Origin: Pseudomonas agarici
Lineage (GTDB): Bacteria > Pseudomonadota > Gammaproteobacteria > Pseudomonadales > Pseudomonadaceae
Length of the DNA stretch: 64,000 nucleotides
NCBI RefSeq assembly: GCF_900109755.1
Contig: NZ_FOAR01000002.1
Coordinates: 186,001-250,000, forward strand
Reading direction: 5' to 3'
Positions within the stretch are counted from its first letter, which is position 1. Every line of letters starts with the position of its first letter. Under the pieces are notes generated by a model, which had not been told where the DNA came from, ran no database searches, and saw only the letters and a list, made by a program, of their open reading frames with translations. This document shows, piece after piece, positions 1-7,964 of the stretch. Made by a program: the position numbers and the translations under genes.

Positions 1-2
1 GC

Positions 3-776
3 ACGGGGGGAATCCTGGAAGTCGATACCCAACGTTTGCTGGAGAATGCCGAGCCGGCGTTCGAGCGTGTTCACCCGGACGACCTGGAGCCGTTGCGGGC
101 CTCGATCCGGGTTTCGGCCGAGCGACTCAGCCCCTGGCGCGAAGAGTTTCGCGTGGTATTGCCGATGCGCGGCTTGCGCTGGTTGCGCGGCGAGGCCACC
201 CCTGAGCGGCTGCCCACGGGCGAGGTGCTCTGGCACGGTTATCTTTCGGATATTACCGACCTCAAGCGGGTCGAGGAGGAGTTGCGAGCCCTGTCGGTCA
301 CCGATTCGCTGACCGGTATCTACAACCGGCGTTATTTCCAGGAGCGGCTCAAGGCTGAGCTGGCACGGGCCCAGCGCGGGCCAGGTGGCCTGGCGGTGAT
401 CATGCTTGACATCGATCACTTCAAGCGCATCAACGATCAGTACGGTCATGCCGAAGGGGATCGGGTACTCAAGGAGTTGTGTGGGCGGATCAGCCATCGT
501 TTGCGTCGCACCGACGTCTTTTGTCGCCTGGGTGGCGAGGAATTCATGGTGTTGTGCCCCAACACCGACGCCGAACAGGCCCGCAAGTTGGCATTGGAGT
601 TATGGCAAGGGTTGCGCAATGTGCCATTCGAGGGCGTGGGGTGGGTCACGGCCAGTTTCGGGATTGCCGGCTGGCGCATGGGGGAAGGGGCGGATGCGCT
701 ATTACTGCGGGCGGATTCGGGAGTGTATGCGGCCAAGCAGGATGGCCGTGACCGAGTGATGGCGGAACTCGATTGA
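3..776 (+). CDS. PAS-GGDEF diguanylate cyclase, 5' end outside window
   Basis: Makes cyclic di-GMP from two GTP. The reading frame is open from the first bases of the window, so the N-terminus lies upstream. The visible part starts inside a PAS_3-type fold (VHPDDLEPL, then WLRGEATPERLPTGE and the DITDLKRVEEEL linker). A full GGDEF domain follows, beginning at SVTDSLTGIYNRRYF. The active-site loop reads GGEEF (bases 531-545). An RRTD inhibitory I-site lies five residues before it, so both catalysis and product feedback look intact. The gene ends in a hairpin shared with the convergent dacB. The upstream sensory part and the signal cannot be known from here. Confidence 0.93.
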   Translation, partial: TGGILEVDTQRLLENAEPAFERVHPDDLEPLRASIRVSAERLSPWREEFRVVLPMRGLRWLRGEATPERLPTGEVLWHGYLSDITDLKRVEEELRALSVTDSLTGIYNRRYFQERLKAELARAQRGPGGLAVIMLDIDHFKRINDQYGHAEGDRVLKELCGRISHRLRRTDVFCRLGGEEFMVLCPNTDAEQARKLALELWQGLRNVPFEGVGWVTASFGIAGWRMGEGADALLLRADSGVYAAKQDGRDRVMAELD

Positions 777-805
777 GGCGGGCTTGCTTTCACGCAAGCC
801 CGCCT
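776..805. terminator. bidirectional hairpin between the GGDEF gene and dacB
   Basis: A perfect 12-bp stem (AGGCGGGCTTGC / GCAAGCCCGCCT) closes a six-base loop and begins at the stop codon of the GGDEF gene. It lies between two convergent genes and can serve both. There is no clear T-tract, so termination strength is uncertain. Confidence 0.7.
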
Positions 806-818
806 GCCGGGCGATGGG

Positions 819-2273
819 TTACTCGCCCGAGTCGGTCGCTCTCGGCTGACGATACAGATCCAGCAACACCTGATCGAGCACCGACGAGGCGCCCCATGGT
901 TTCGGATCGTTGAGGATTGCCACGACGGCCCAGGTCGTGCCGTTGCTGTCGCGGCTGAAGCCGGCGATCGCCCGCACGGTGTTCAAAGTGCCGGTCTTGA
1001 TATGCGCTTCGCCCGACATGGCGGTACGTTTCAGGCGCTTGCGCATGGTGCCGTCCATGCCGGTGATTGGCATTGAACTGATGAACTCCGCAGCGTAGGG
1101 GCTTTTCCAGGCTGCCTGCAACAGGGTCGCCATTTCCCGGGCACTGACTCGTTCGGCGCGCGACAGACCGGACCCGTTTTCCATCACCAGGTGCGGGGCG
1201 GTGATGCCTTTCTGCGCCAACCACTGGCGCACGACCCGTTGCGCGGCTTTGGCATCGTCGCCATCGGCGTCATTGCGAAACTTTGCCCCCAAGCTGAGGA
1301 ACAGTTGCTGGGCCATGGTGTTGTTACTGTACTTGTTGATGTCGCGGATGACTTCCGTCAGGTCCGGTGAAAATGCGCGAGCCAGCAGCTTGGCACCCTT
1401 GGGCACCGTGTCCTGGCGGTCCTTGCCGTGAATGCTGCCGCCCAGTTCCTGCCAGATGGCGCGCACTGTGCCGGCGGCGTAAGTCGGGTGGTCGAGCAAT
1501 GACAGATAGGTCTGGGAGCTGCAACCATCGGCCAATTGCCCGCTGACGGTGATCAGGGTCGAGCCGTCGGCCTGGGGCGTCGGGTTGTAGCGCACATCGC
1601 CTGTGCATTGCTTGGCACTGAGCACCTTGACCTGATTGTCGATGCGGATGCTGGCAATCGGTGGCTCGACCGATACCGTGACCTTGCCTGAATCATTGCG
1701 GGCGACAAAACGCAGGGCCTTGAGATTGACCAGCAACGCATCGGGCTTGACCAGGAACGGCCTGTTCTCGTCGTTGCCGTCATCGTTGAACTCCGGCAAC
1801 TGCGCAGGGATGAAGAAGCTGCGGTCCAGTACCAGGTCGCCGGTCACCTGGGTTACACCATTGGCTCGCAGGTCACGCATCAGCAACCAGAGCTTTTCCA
1901 TATTCAGTTTGGAGTCGCCACCGCCCTTGAGGTACAGATTACCCTGCAAGGTGCCGTTATTCAGCGTGCCGTCGGTATAGAACTCGGTTTTCCATTGGTG
2001 ATTCGGCCCGAGCATTTCCAGGGCGGCGTAGGTAGTGATCAGCTTCATGGTCGAGGCCGGATTCACCGACACATCGGCATTGAATATCGTCGGGGTGCCC
2101 GGACCGTCGAGTGGCAACATGACTAGCGACAGGGCATTGTTCTGCAGCTTGCTGGCCTTGATTGCTTGTTGGACCTTGGGAGAGAGCGTGGTGTTGGCCG
2201 GGGTGGCGGAGACGGGCAGTGCCAGGGGAAGCAGCAGGCTGGCGAATACGAAAGGGCGCAAAGATTTGATCAT
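819..2273 (-). CDS. dacB: D-alanyl-D-alanine carboxypeptidase/endopeptidase, PBP4 family
   Basis: Periplasmic class C low-molecular-weight penicillin-binding protein (peptidase family S13). It trims peptidoglycan stem peptides and cleaves DD-crosslinks. All three penicillin-binding motifs are visible: STMK (Ser74), SNN in the segment NKYSNNTMAQQ, and KTG in HIKTGTLN. The N-terminus MIKSLRPFVFASLLLPLALP is a signal peptide with cleavage near Ala23. I chose the ATG at 2273 because it starts this signal peptide; the upstream in-frame ATG would add 31 unrelated residues. The length, 484 aa, is normal for DacB. It is convergent with the GGDEF gene and divergent from yggL. Confidence 0.95.
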   Translation of the reverse strand: MIKSLRPFVFASLLLPLALPVSATPANTTLSPKVQQAIKASKLQNNALSLVMLPLDGPGTPTIFNADVSVNPASTMKLITTYAALEMLGPNHQWKTEFYTDGTLNNGTLQGNLYLKGGGDSKLNMEKLWLLMRDLRANGVTQVTGDLVLDRSFFIPAQLPEFNDDGNDENRPFLVKPDALLVNLKALRFVARNDSGKVTVSVEPPIASIRIDNQVKVLSAKQCTGDVRYNPTPQADGSTLITVSGQLADGCSSQTYLSLLDHPTYAAGTVRAIWQELGGSIHGKDRQDTVPKGAKLLARAFSPDLTEVIRDINKYSNNTMAQQLFLSLGAKFRNDADGDDAKAAQRVVRQWLAQKGITAPHLVMENGSGLSRAERVSAREMATLLQAAWKSPYAAEFISSMPITGMDGTMRKRLKRTAMSGEAHIKTGTLNTVRAIAGFSRDSNGTTWAVVAILNDPKPWGASSVLDQVLLDLYRQPRATDSGE

Positions 2274-2505
2274 ATAAAATAAGACCCTACAGCCGAGGGG
2301 AAAAATACGAGGGCATAGCGACAAAAATCCCTCAATGGTCATGAAAGTGTCGGTATTATGCCCCAAATCAGCGTTATTGGCGTCTTACAGGTGGGGCGAC
2401 GCCTCAATTTTTTGCGCTCGATCGGCCGGCCAGGCCCAGAGACTCGGGTAATTGCAGCCTTAAGCTGCTAGAGTGCTGCCCGTTATTACTTTTGAGGATT
2501 GTTTC

Positions 2506-2850
2506 ATGGCGACTAACCGTTCCCGGCGTCTGCGCAAAAAACTGTGCGTTGAGGAATTTCAGGAGCTGGGTTTCGAGCTGAACCTGGATTTCAAAGAAGA
2601 CCTGAGTGAAGAGGCCATCGACACTTTCCTCGAGGCTTTCCTGAAAGAAGCAATGGAAGCCAACGGTCTTGGTTATGTTGGCGGCGATGACTACGGCCTG
2701 GTTTGCCTGATCAAGCGTGGCTCGGTTTGCGAAGAACAACGCACAGCCGTCGAAGCCTGGCTCAAGGCTCGTAGCGAACTGACCTCTGCTGAAGTCAGTC
2801 CGCTGCTAGACGTCTGGTACCCCGAAAAACCGATCAATCCGGTAGCCTGA
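2506..2850 (+). CDS. yggL: YggL family 50S ribosome-associated protein
   Basis: Small acidic protein of the DUF469/YggL family, 114 aa. E. coli YggL associates with the 50S subunit, and the Pseudomonas protein is expected to do the same. Typical features are the basic start MATNRSRRLRKKLCVEEFQ, then the acidic stretch LDFKEDLSEEAIDTFLEAF, and a C-terminal half with YVGGDDYGLVC. The start at 2506 is supported by GAGGA about eight bases upstream; an earlier in-frame TTG is unlikely. The gene is monocistronic, divergent from dacB, and followed by a strong terminator. Confidence 0.9.
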   Translation: MATNRSRRLRKKLCVEEFQELGFELNLDFKEDLSEEAIDTFLEAFLKEAMEANGLGYVGGDDYGLVCLIKRGSVCEEQRTAVEAWLKARSELTSAEVSPLLDVWYPEKPINPVA

Positions 2851-2893
2851 CCTCGTTCGGGCCAGGCGCCGTATAAGCGGGTTTCCCGAGGCA

Positions 2894-2930
2894 CAAAAAA
2901 ACGGATACGCTATGGCGTGTCCGTTTTTTT
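2894..2930. terminator. bidirectional Rho-independent terminator
   Basis: An A-tract, a GGATACGC/GCGTGTCC stem around a TATG loop, and a seven-T tract. The flanking A and T runs make it work on both strands, serving yggL and the convergent membrane-protein gene. Confidence 0.9.
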
Positions 2931-2942
2931 GCCTGCTGGAAA

Positions 2943-3713
2943 TCAGTCGTAGATCGCCTTCTTTTTCCAGTCGGCGTCAGCTTCCACGCCCTTGAGGCCC
3001 TGGCTCAATTCATTGACGTCATCTTCGGTCGGCTGAGTGGTGGCCAAGACCATGGCGTTGGCACGCGCCAGGAGTTTTTCCAAGAACAGCAGTTGCTCGG
3101 TATAGACCGCGGGCTCCGGTTGCTTGCGCAGGTACTGCACGCCGCGTTCGAACGCCAGGCGCGCTTGCCCCGGCTGGTTCTGTTGCAAGGCCCGCTGGCC
3201 GAGGTTGTTGAAGAACTCGATATGCAGCAAGACCAGGATATGCCGCACTTCGCGAACCCAGTGTTTGGCTTCGGAGGGTTGCAGGAAACGATCCTGGGCC
3301 GCGCGAGTGATCTGGCCGTGCAGGGCTTCGAGCAAGAAACGCACGTCCTTGGCCTTGGCTTCGGTCTGGATCGGGCTGGGCGGGTTGTTGACCGGAATCG
3401 ATTCGCCCTGGTTGACCAGGGTGTCAAGTTCGGCGATGCGCGACTTGAGCACCGCATCGGTCTTGCTTATGTTCAGCAGGCGTTGGTTGGCGTTGAGTTC
3501 CAGGCGCGTCAACAGCAGCTTGAGCGCGGGGGTCATGTACTGGCCGGGAAAGGTCTCGGTGATCTCGGCGCAACGGCGCAGACGATCATTGAGTTCCACC
3601 TTGAGGCGAGCCCTTTCCAGCTTATTGTTCTCGGCCATATGGTTGAGGAACCCAATGGCGATCAAGAGAAAGATCCCAGCTGCGACCAGCAGGGCGATCA
3701 TGAGTGGTGTCAC
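2943..3713 (-). CDS. conserved single-pass membrane protein with coiled-coil segment
   Basis: 256 aa, of no function I can name. Residues 3-24 (PLMIALLVAAGIFLLIAIGF) form one membrane anchor. A charged helical region follows (NNKLERARLKVELNDRLRRC), with heptad-like leucines to about residue 100. A proline-containing linker (VNNPPSPIQTEAK) leads to a second helical domain with FFNNLGQRALQQNQPGQARL, which resembles a single TPR-like hairpin. The bulk should be cytoplasmic. It is convergent with yggL, and the next feature upstream is the tRNA promoter region. The reading frame and codon use are typical of core Pseudomonas genes. Confidence 0.75.
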   Translation of the reverse strand: MTPLMIALLVAAGIFLLIAIGFLNHMAENNKLERARLKVELNDRLRRCAEITETFPGQYMTPALKLLLTRLELNANQRLLNISKTDAVLKSRIAELDTLVNQGESIPVNNPPSPIQTEAKAKDVRFLLEALHGQITRAAQDRFLQPSEAKHWVREVRHILVLLHIEFFNNLGQRALQQNQPGQARLAFERGVQYLRKQPEPAVYTEQLLFLEKLLARANAMVLATTQPTEDDVNELSQGLKGVEADADWKKKAIYD

Positions 3714-3971
3714 CGTTAAGACCTCTTCAAGGGGAATACGAGCGAGTGTAGTGGCTTGGCGTTATCGCTGATAGCGTTGATCGACGTGTAGCACGGCGTC
3801 AGAGCGCTTCTGCATAGATAAGTAGATGCACATTGCCACTATTTGTATGGGGGACTATAGCGCCTTGTTGGGCGCCAGAATATAGGCGCCAATCGTCGGA
3901 CGCGAGGGAAGCTCGGAAAGGACCGCAAAGCAGAGCGAAGTCATTGATTTAAATAAATTTATAGTTGGGGG

Positions 3972-4000
3972 TTGACGATTCTTCGATCCATCCATAGAAT
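3972..4000 (+). promoter_or_regulatory. sigma-70 promoter of the tRNA operon
   Basis: TTGACG (3972-3977), a 17-bp spacer and TAGAAT (3995-4000), followed by a GC-rich discriminator (GCGCGCC). That discriminator is the kind seen in stringently controlled stable-RNA promoters. The predicted start lies about 55 bases before the first tRNA-Glu. The rest of the 3714-4061 gap shows no gene I can support. Confidence 0.8.
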
Positions 4001-4061
4001 GCGCGCCACTTGCAGCGTAAAGCACACAGCGACACGCGGCAGGGAGTGAATGTTGTAGTGT

Positions 4062-4137
4062 GTCCCCTTCGTCTAGTGGCCTAGGACACCGCCCTTTCAC
4101 GGCGGTAACAGGGGTTCGAGTCCCCTAGGGGACGCCA
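4062..4137 (+). tRNA. tRNA-Glu (TTC), copy 1
   Basis: 76 nt with encoded CCA. The acceptor stem pairs GTCCCC with GGGGAC, the T-loop reads GGTTCGAGTCC, and the anticodon loop CTTTCAC carries TTC. First of four tRNAs in one transcript. It is identical to the copy at 4318. Confidence 0.98.
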
Positions 4138-4139
4138 AT

Positions 4140-4215
<76 letters not shown>

Positions 4216-4317
4216 ATTTTAAACGGTCTTGCTTTGGGCGAGTCTGGGTGAGACCAGGGCCACCTCTTCGGATGAGGCTCTGGAGACCGAAACACACACC
4301 ATGTGTACCGGGTAGTT

Positions 4318-4393
4318 GTCCCCTTCGTCTAGTGGCCTAGGACACCGCCCTTTCACGGCGGTAACAGGGGTTCGAGTCCCCTAGGGGACGCCA
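4318..4393 (+). tRNA. tRNA-Glu (TTC), copy 2
   Basis: Identical in sequence to the first tRNA-Glu, 256 bases downstream. The 102-base spacer between tRNA-Gly copy 1 and this gene has no internal gene that I recognise. Confidence 0.98.
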
Positions 4394-4396
4394 TTT

Positions 4397-4472
<76 letters not shown>

Positions 4473-4519
4473 AATATTGCATCACAGAGTTCTGTTGAAT
4501 TCTGTGCGCGCTTGAAATC

Positions 4520-4540
4520 AGGACCTTCGGGTCCTTTTTT
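4520..4540 (+). terminator. Rho-independent terminator of the tRNA operon
   Basis: AGGACC, a TTCG tetraloop, GGTCCT and a T-tract, 47 bases after the last tRNA. This is a classic stable tetraloop terminator. Confidence 0.92.
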
Positions 4541-4895
4541 CGTTTCAGAGGCAGTCACTGAAGCTCGATACTATCGCCTGTTTTTGAGTTGCGGTTTAAC
4601 TCCTGGATGGGGGTGTTGAATTTGGACGAACTGCGCGCATGTATTCAGGCTTGTTGTGAGCGCTGTGGCGACAGCGCTCGACTCTTGATGAATAGCGGCT
4701 CTGACTGTCCTGAAAAAACTCGGCCTCGAAAACTGATCTCATTGTCAGGCCTCGACCGAGCCATTTACTATTGCCAGTCATAGCAGAGTTGGGCTTCCTT
4801 CTATAATGCTTAGTGTATTGAGTTGTAAGCGATTTGAGTTAATAGATGTTTGCATCCTGCTCTTGTAAAGAGATTAAGCCTCCCTTCTTGAAACT
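4541..4895. other. intergenic region, no gene recognised
   Basis: Between the tRNA terminator and the 3' end of the lectin-like gene. Short open frames exist on both strands but have no recognisable product, no convincing ribosome binding site and many cysteines from chance reading. Base composition drops toward AT from about 4790 onward, marking entry into the accessory region. Confidence 0.5.
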
Positions 4896-5912
4896 TTATG
4901 AAAGCTGCATGGCGAAAGGGGCGCAATTGGCGCCTAAAAGAAGCTGTGACGAATCGCTTTTCGTTACGTTATGGATGTTTTTTAGTCTGAATTCAGTTGT
5001 GCTAAACTGAATTATAGCCTCTTTTATTTGCTGAGTATCGTGGTCTATATAAAATACGGAAATTTCCGAGAGAGACTCTCTATAGACAACAGAGGGCGAC
5101 GTGCTGATCCTAATCCTAAGCTCAGGATAGCTAGTGCTGGGTTGGATCTCTTCATGTCCCAAAATGCTACCGTTAATGTCGGTTTTGATACACTTAAGCT
5201 CCCGTGTAAACTCCCCTGTAGTCTTATTTACTCCCTGGTAAAACACTACGTAGAAGCGTTGATTCTGTATCCGCCATTCAATAGCGCTTGGACTGTAAGC
5301 GATTGCTCGATTGTAGCATAGAGCTTCACCTATGGCTAAGCCGCTAGAGTGAATTTTTATACTGGCCAATTCTGAAGTTCCATCTTCCAGCCTATTAGCA
5401 AAAAATAGTCGATTGCCATACTCTCTGTTATCTTCGTATGATCTCGGTAGACTTGGGTAGTCATTCATTTTTTTGACCACGGAGTGTGTATTCCCAACTT
5501 GTCTGAAGGTGTTGTTATTGCCCTCGAAAACCGACAAAAATAATTCATTTTTATCTTTATGAAATACAAGAAAATTAAGTTTATTGAGGGGGTCGACTTG
5601 ATAGGCTACAACAGTTTCGGTGGAGGTAATGCCTAGGTAAGTAACAGGGGAATCTTTTTTAAGAATATTTCTAAGATAAATTTTGCTGTCACGATCTCTG
5701 GATATGATGTAAGGCTCTTGGTCGAGTATAAATCCTGTCGGTGTACAATGGTTCGGTGTTTCTTCAGGGAGTTTTATTGGGTCTTTAAAATAATTGATAT
5801 CGCTCCATTTGTTGTCCTTGATCCTAAGCGTAAAGGCCGGTGCGGAAAATGGAAAGGCTACTCCGATAATTACGCGAAAACCAAAAATCACACATGTATT
5901 TCTTTCTGTCAT
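4896..5912 (-). CDS. putative secreted lectin-like beta-propeller protein
   Basis: 338 aa, not firmly recognised. The N-terminus MTERNTCVIFGFRVIIGVAF could be a signal peptide or anchor. The rest is beta-rich with repeating blade-like units, for example SAIEWRIQNQRFYVVFYQ near residue 210 and SPSVVYRESLSEISVFYID near residue 270. These recall the short sugar-binding repeats of fucose-specific lectins of the AAL type. The resemblance is weak and is my inference. The start at 5912 has GAGG nine bases upstream. It is AT-rich compared with the core genes and lies beside the AB5-like toxin genes on the opposite strand. Alternatives are another beta-propeller exoprotein or an orphan surface protein. 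Confidence 0.6.
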   Translation of the reverse strand: MTERNTCVIFGFRVIIGVAFPFSAPAFTLRIKDNKWSDINYFKDPIKLPEETPNHCTPTGFILDQEPYIISRDRDSKIYLRNILKKDSPVTYLGITSTETVVAYQVDPLNKLNFLVFHKDKNELFLSVFEGNNNTFRQVGNTHSVVKKMNDYPSLPRSYEDNREYGNRLFFANRLEDGTSELASIKIHSSGLAIGEALCYNRAIAYSPSAIEWRIQNQRFYVVFYQGVNKTTGEFTRELKCIKTDINGSILGHEEIQPSTSYPELRIRISTSPSVVYRESLSEISVFYIDHDTQQIKEAIIQFSTTEFRLKNIHNVTKSDSSQLLLGANCAPFAMQLS

Positions 5913-6480
5913 GATATTAGCCTCATTGGTTGTATATTGACTTGTCTGATTTGAGAGCTGGCATATTTTTTGAACTATAGCTAAGCATTTCTCGATGGCA
6001 TGAGCTTAGACGGTGAATGTAATAAAAAAACAACTAAAATTATTAGTTTGCGGGCTGACGTGTGACCTTTATTTTTACCCAGAACTCCACATTGATCACA
6101 ATCGAAAACTTCGACATGACTGATTGATTGCACCTGAGTGGACGGAGGCAGGCCTTTAGGGCGAGGGCAGATCATTGCCATTTTCATCGCAACCAATGTT
6201 CCCAGCGGGAGCCCTGATCTATCTTGAGCTTGATTCTAGCGATGGCTCTATCGGTTAGCGCCTTAATTGGTGGAGTAAACGTGGTCTTAGACTCCAGCCG
6301 GTCCGGTGTCTGTCAGCGGCGAAAAACTACAAAAATTCATAGGCATGTACTTAATATTACATCCAATAATGACGTGCATGCCCTAAAGGCTCCTCAGCTG
6401 ACAGATCAACCTGATCGATGGTTCGAGCTTGGAAAACCAAGTGCCTGGTCGACTTAAATATAATATAGAGTACCGAGAAC
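5913..6480. other. intergenic region upstream of the AB5-like genes
   Basis: About 570 bases, AT-rich. One short plus-strand frame from a TTG at 6224 begins with a signal-peptide-like run (MSLILAMALSVSALIGG) and then becomes unlike any protein I know; it may be a decayed gene start. Divergent promoters for the lectin-like gene and the toxin genes must lie here, but no convincing -35/-10 pair was found. Confidence 0.4.
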
Positions 6481-6494
6481 ATGAGCCTCGTTAA

Positions 6495-6501
6495 TTTTTT
6501 T
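6495..6501 (+). other. T7 homopolymer at the start of the B-subunit gene
   Basis: Seven consecutive T bases lie between an ATG at 6481 and the in-frame GTG at 6503. The ATG frame as written stops after 26 codons. Removing one T joins the ATG to the B-subunit frame and gives the N-terminus MSLVNFFVRQFLVLLCGNA. That is a better signal peptide than the GTG start provides. Confidence 0.6.
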
Positions 6502-6502
6502 C

Positions 6503-6832
6503 GTGAGACAGTTTCTAGTGCTGTTGTGCGGCAATGCTTATGGGGACGGATGCCCTCCTGAAAAAAAGGGAAAAGTGGGCGCAATACACTTCAATGAAAC
6601 TACTACTGGTAGTCAAAGTGCTGCCGATATTAGAGTCCAGTTTACGCTGGTGAAATCTCCGGAGTACTGGCTTGTTCTTTCTCAAAAATATGGCCTTGAT
6701 ACACCATACGGGCGATCAATGTTTGCCATGCTGCTCACCGCCTATGCAACTGGCCTGGATGTTAATGTGTACCATTGTCGTGACAATGGGCTGGTAGACT
6801 ATCTTATCCTCGAAAACCAAATTACCAATTGA
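6503..6832 (+). CDS. putative B subunit of an AB5-type toxin (SubB/PltB-like)
   Basis: 109 aa as read from the GTG. The segment YGRSMFAMLLTAYATGLDVN (residues 69-88), followed by VYHC, aligns by eye with the conserved helix and strand of SubB and PltB (WGASFSTLYNQALYFYTTGQ, then PVRIYY). Those are glycan-binding subunits of five-membered toxin rings. Before it comes a beta-rich part with an IHFNET strand. Only two cysteines remain in the likely mature part (GDGCPP and YHCRD), fewer than in SubB. The A-like gene follows after 54 bases, which supports a two-gene operon. The GTG has no ribosome binding site and gives a very short hydrophobic leader; the true start may be the ATG at 6481 (see the T7 tract). 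The family call is by memory alignment only. Confidence 0.6.
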   Translation: MRQFLVLLCGNAYGDGCPPEKKGKVGAIHFNETTTGSQSAADIRVQFTLVKSPEYWLVLSQKYGLDTPYGRSMFAMLLTAYATGLDVNVYHCRDNGLVDYLILENQITN

Positions 6833-6886
6833 CTCTGTCACTCGCATTGGGGGGCTTTGCAATCAAAGCTAATGTGAGGGGAGTCC

Positions 6887-7774
6887 ATGAGTAACCTCAT
6901 TCAATCAGAACGGCTTGGTTCCGGTTCGCGACTCTTTTATTTGGTGCGTTTAGTGCTGAGCGTATTTGCGCGGGTAGCTAGTTACATAGGAGTGCTCTTA
7001 TTTTGTTCCTTGGTTTTAGCCACCCCAAGTGAAGTTTATCGTGTGGATGAACGAGATCCGGACGAGATTTTTCGCGATGGTTTCCTCTCATGGGGAAAGA
7101 ATGACTATCTGCTTGACCATGTCTTGGGGGCAAGCCTTCTACAGCGTGGAGATCGAGGATCTTTTTTTGTTGCTACCACCGACAATTTCGAAACTGCCAA
7201 ATTCATTGCGCAACGTCGATATCATTTTCAGCCCAACCTACGAAATCGTTCTTTGTACATTTATACCATCCGGGCTGATCAACATTTCTACGAAGTAGAT
7301 CGTTATATGGAGAGCATGGAAAGCAACCCACCAAAAGAAGAGAATCAACGGAGTATCGCTGAAGCGAGGCGTGCCTACGCATACCAAAGAGAATGGGTTG
7401 CCGCAGGCGGGGTGCCTGCGAAGCAAATTAGTGAGGCCCGTGAAGTGATGTACGCGAATGAAGAAGTGGTCCTTGGTAGTGAGTCGACAAACGCGGGTTA
7501 TGAGCAAGGGCAGACCTTTGCCAGCGAAGGTATATATCCGCAGCATGGCATCCAGGCCTATCATCGGATAAGGCAGGCTTATGCGCTCAACTCAACGGTG
7601 GAATTTTTCCAGGGATTAGGAATTGGAATTGCGTTTTGCCCTCCGCCGCCTTATGCCCAGAGCGTGCAGAAAATCACGGACCTCGACGGGTGTATGAATC
7701 CGACGGTGGTTGATCTCGGCACCTACCCGATTGGTCTAGGTGGTGTATATAAGCTCCTTCTAGATGAAGATTGA
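6887..7774 (+). CDS. putative ADP-ribosylating A subunit, pertussis toxin S1/ArtA-like
   Basis: 295 aa. The mature part begins near residue 46 (TPSEVYRVDERDPDEIFRDG) and follows the S1 start PPATVYRYDSRPPEDVFQNG closely. Matching catalytic positions are Arg52 (S1 Arg9), Trp69 in SWGKND (Trp26), His78 in LDHVLG (His35), and Glu169 in YQREWVAAGGVPAKQI (Glu129). The STS position reads ATT. A long signal sequence with hydrophobic core YIGVLLFCSLVLA precedes it. This family transfers ADP-ribose from NAD to host G-protein alpha subunits. The S1 Cys41 position is Leu here, so the usual Cys41-Cys201 bridge cannot form. Two C-terminal cysteines (AFCPPP, DGCMNP) may pair instead. The ATG has GAGGGGAG just upstream. 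There is no CdtB gene nearby. Confidence 0.8.
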   Translation: MSNLIQSERLGSGSRLFYLVRLVLSVFARVASYIGVLLFCSLVLATPSEVYRVDERDPDEIFRDGFLSWGKNDYLLDHVLGASLLQRGDRGSFFVATTDNFETAKFIAQRRYHFQPNLRNRSLYIYTIRADQHFYEVDRYMESMESNPPKEENQRSIAEARRAYAYQREWVAAGGVPAKQISEAREVMYANEEVVLGSESTNAGYEQGQTFASEGIYPQHGIQAYHRIRQAYALNSTVEFFQGLGIGIAFCPPPPYAQSVQKITDLDGCMNPTVVDLGTYPIGLGGVYKLLLDED

Positions 7775-7964
7775 AAGCTGGGCTACTACGTTTGTTCCTT
7801 TGACAGCTCTGCCTAAACAACCGGCAGAGGCGTCTGCCATCAACGAGCGGAGGGTATTGACGCTATTGGGTTCGCCGCCGAGCGCATGGACATGTGTTCT
7901 GGCACAGAGAAAGCGCTCGCTTGCCGATCCCATCACACCTGGAAGGGCTTTCGGCCTGTTACTA

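Noticed and set aside
6224..6457. Short frame with a signal-peptide-like start before the B-subunit gene
   Set aside because: Only a TTG start, and the sequence after the hydrophobic run is unlike a protein. Kept only as a note in the intergenic entry.
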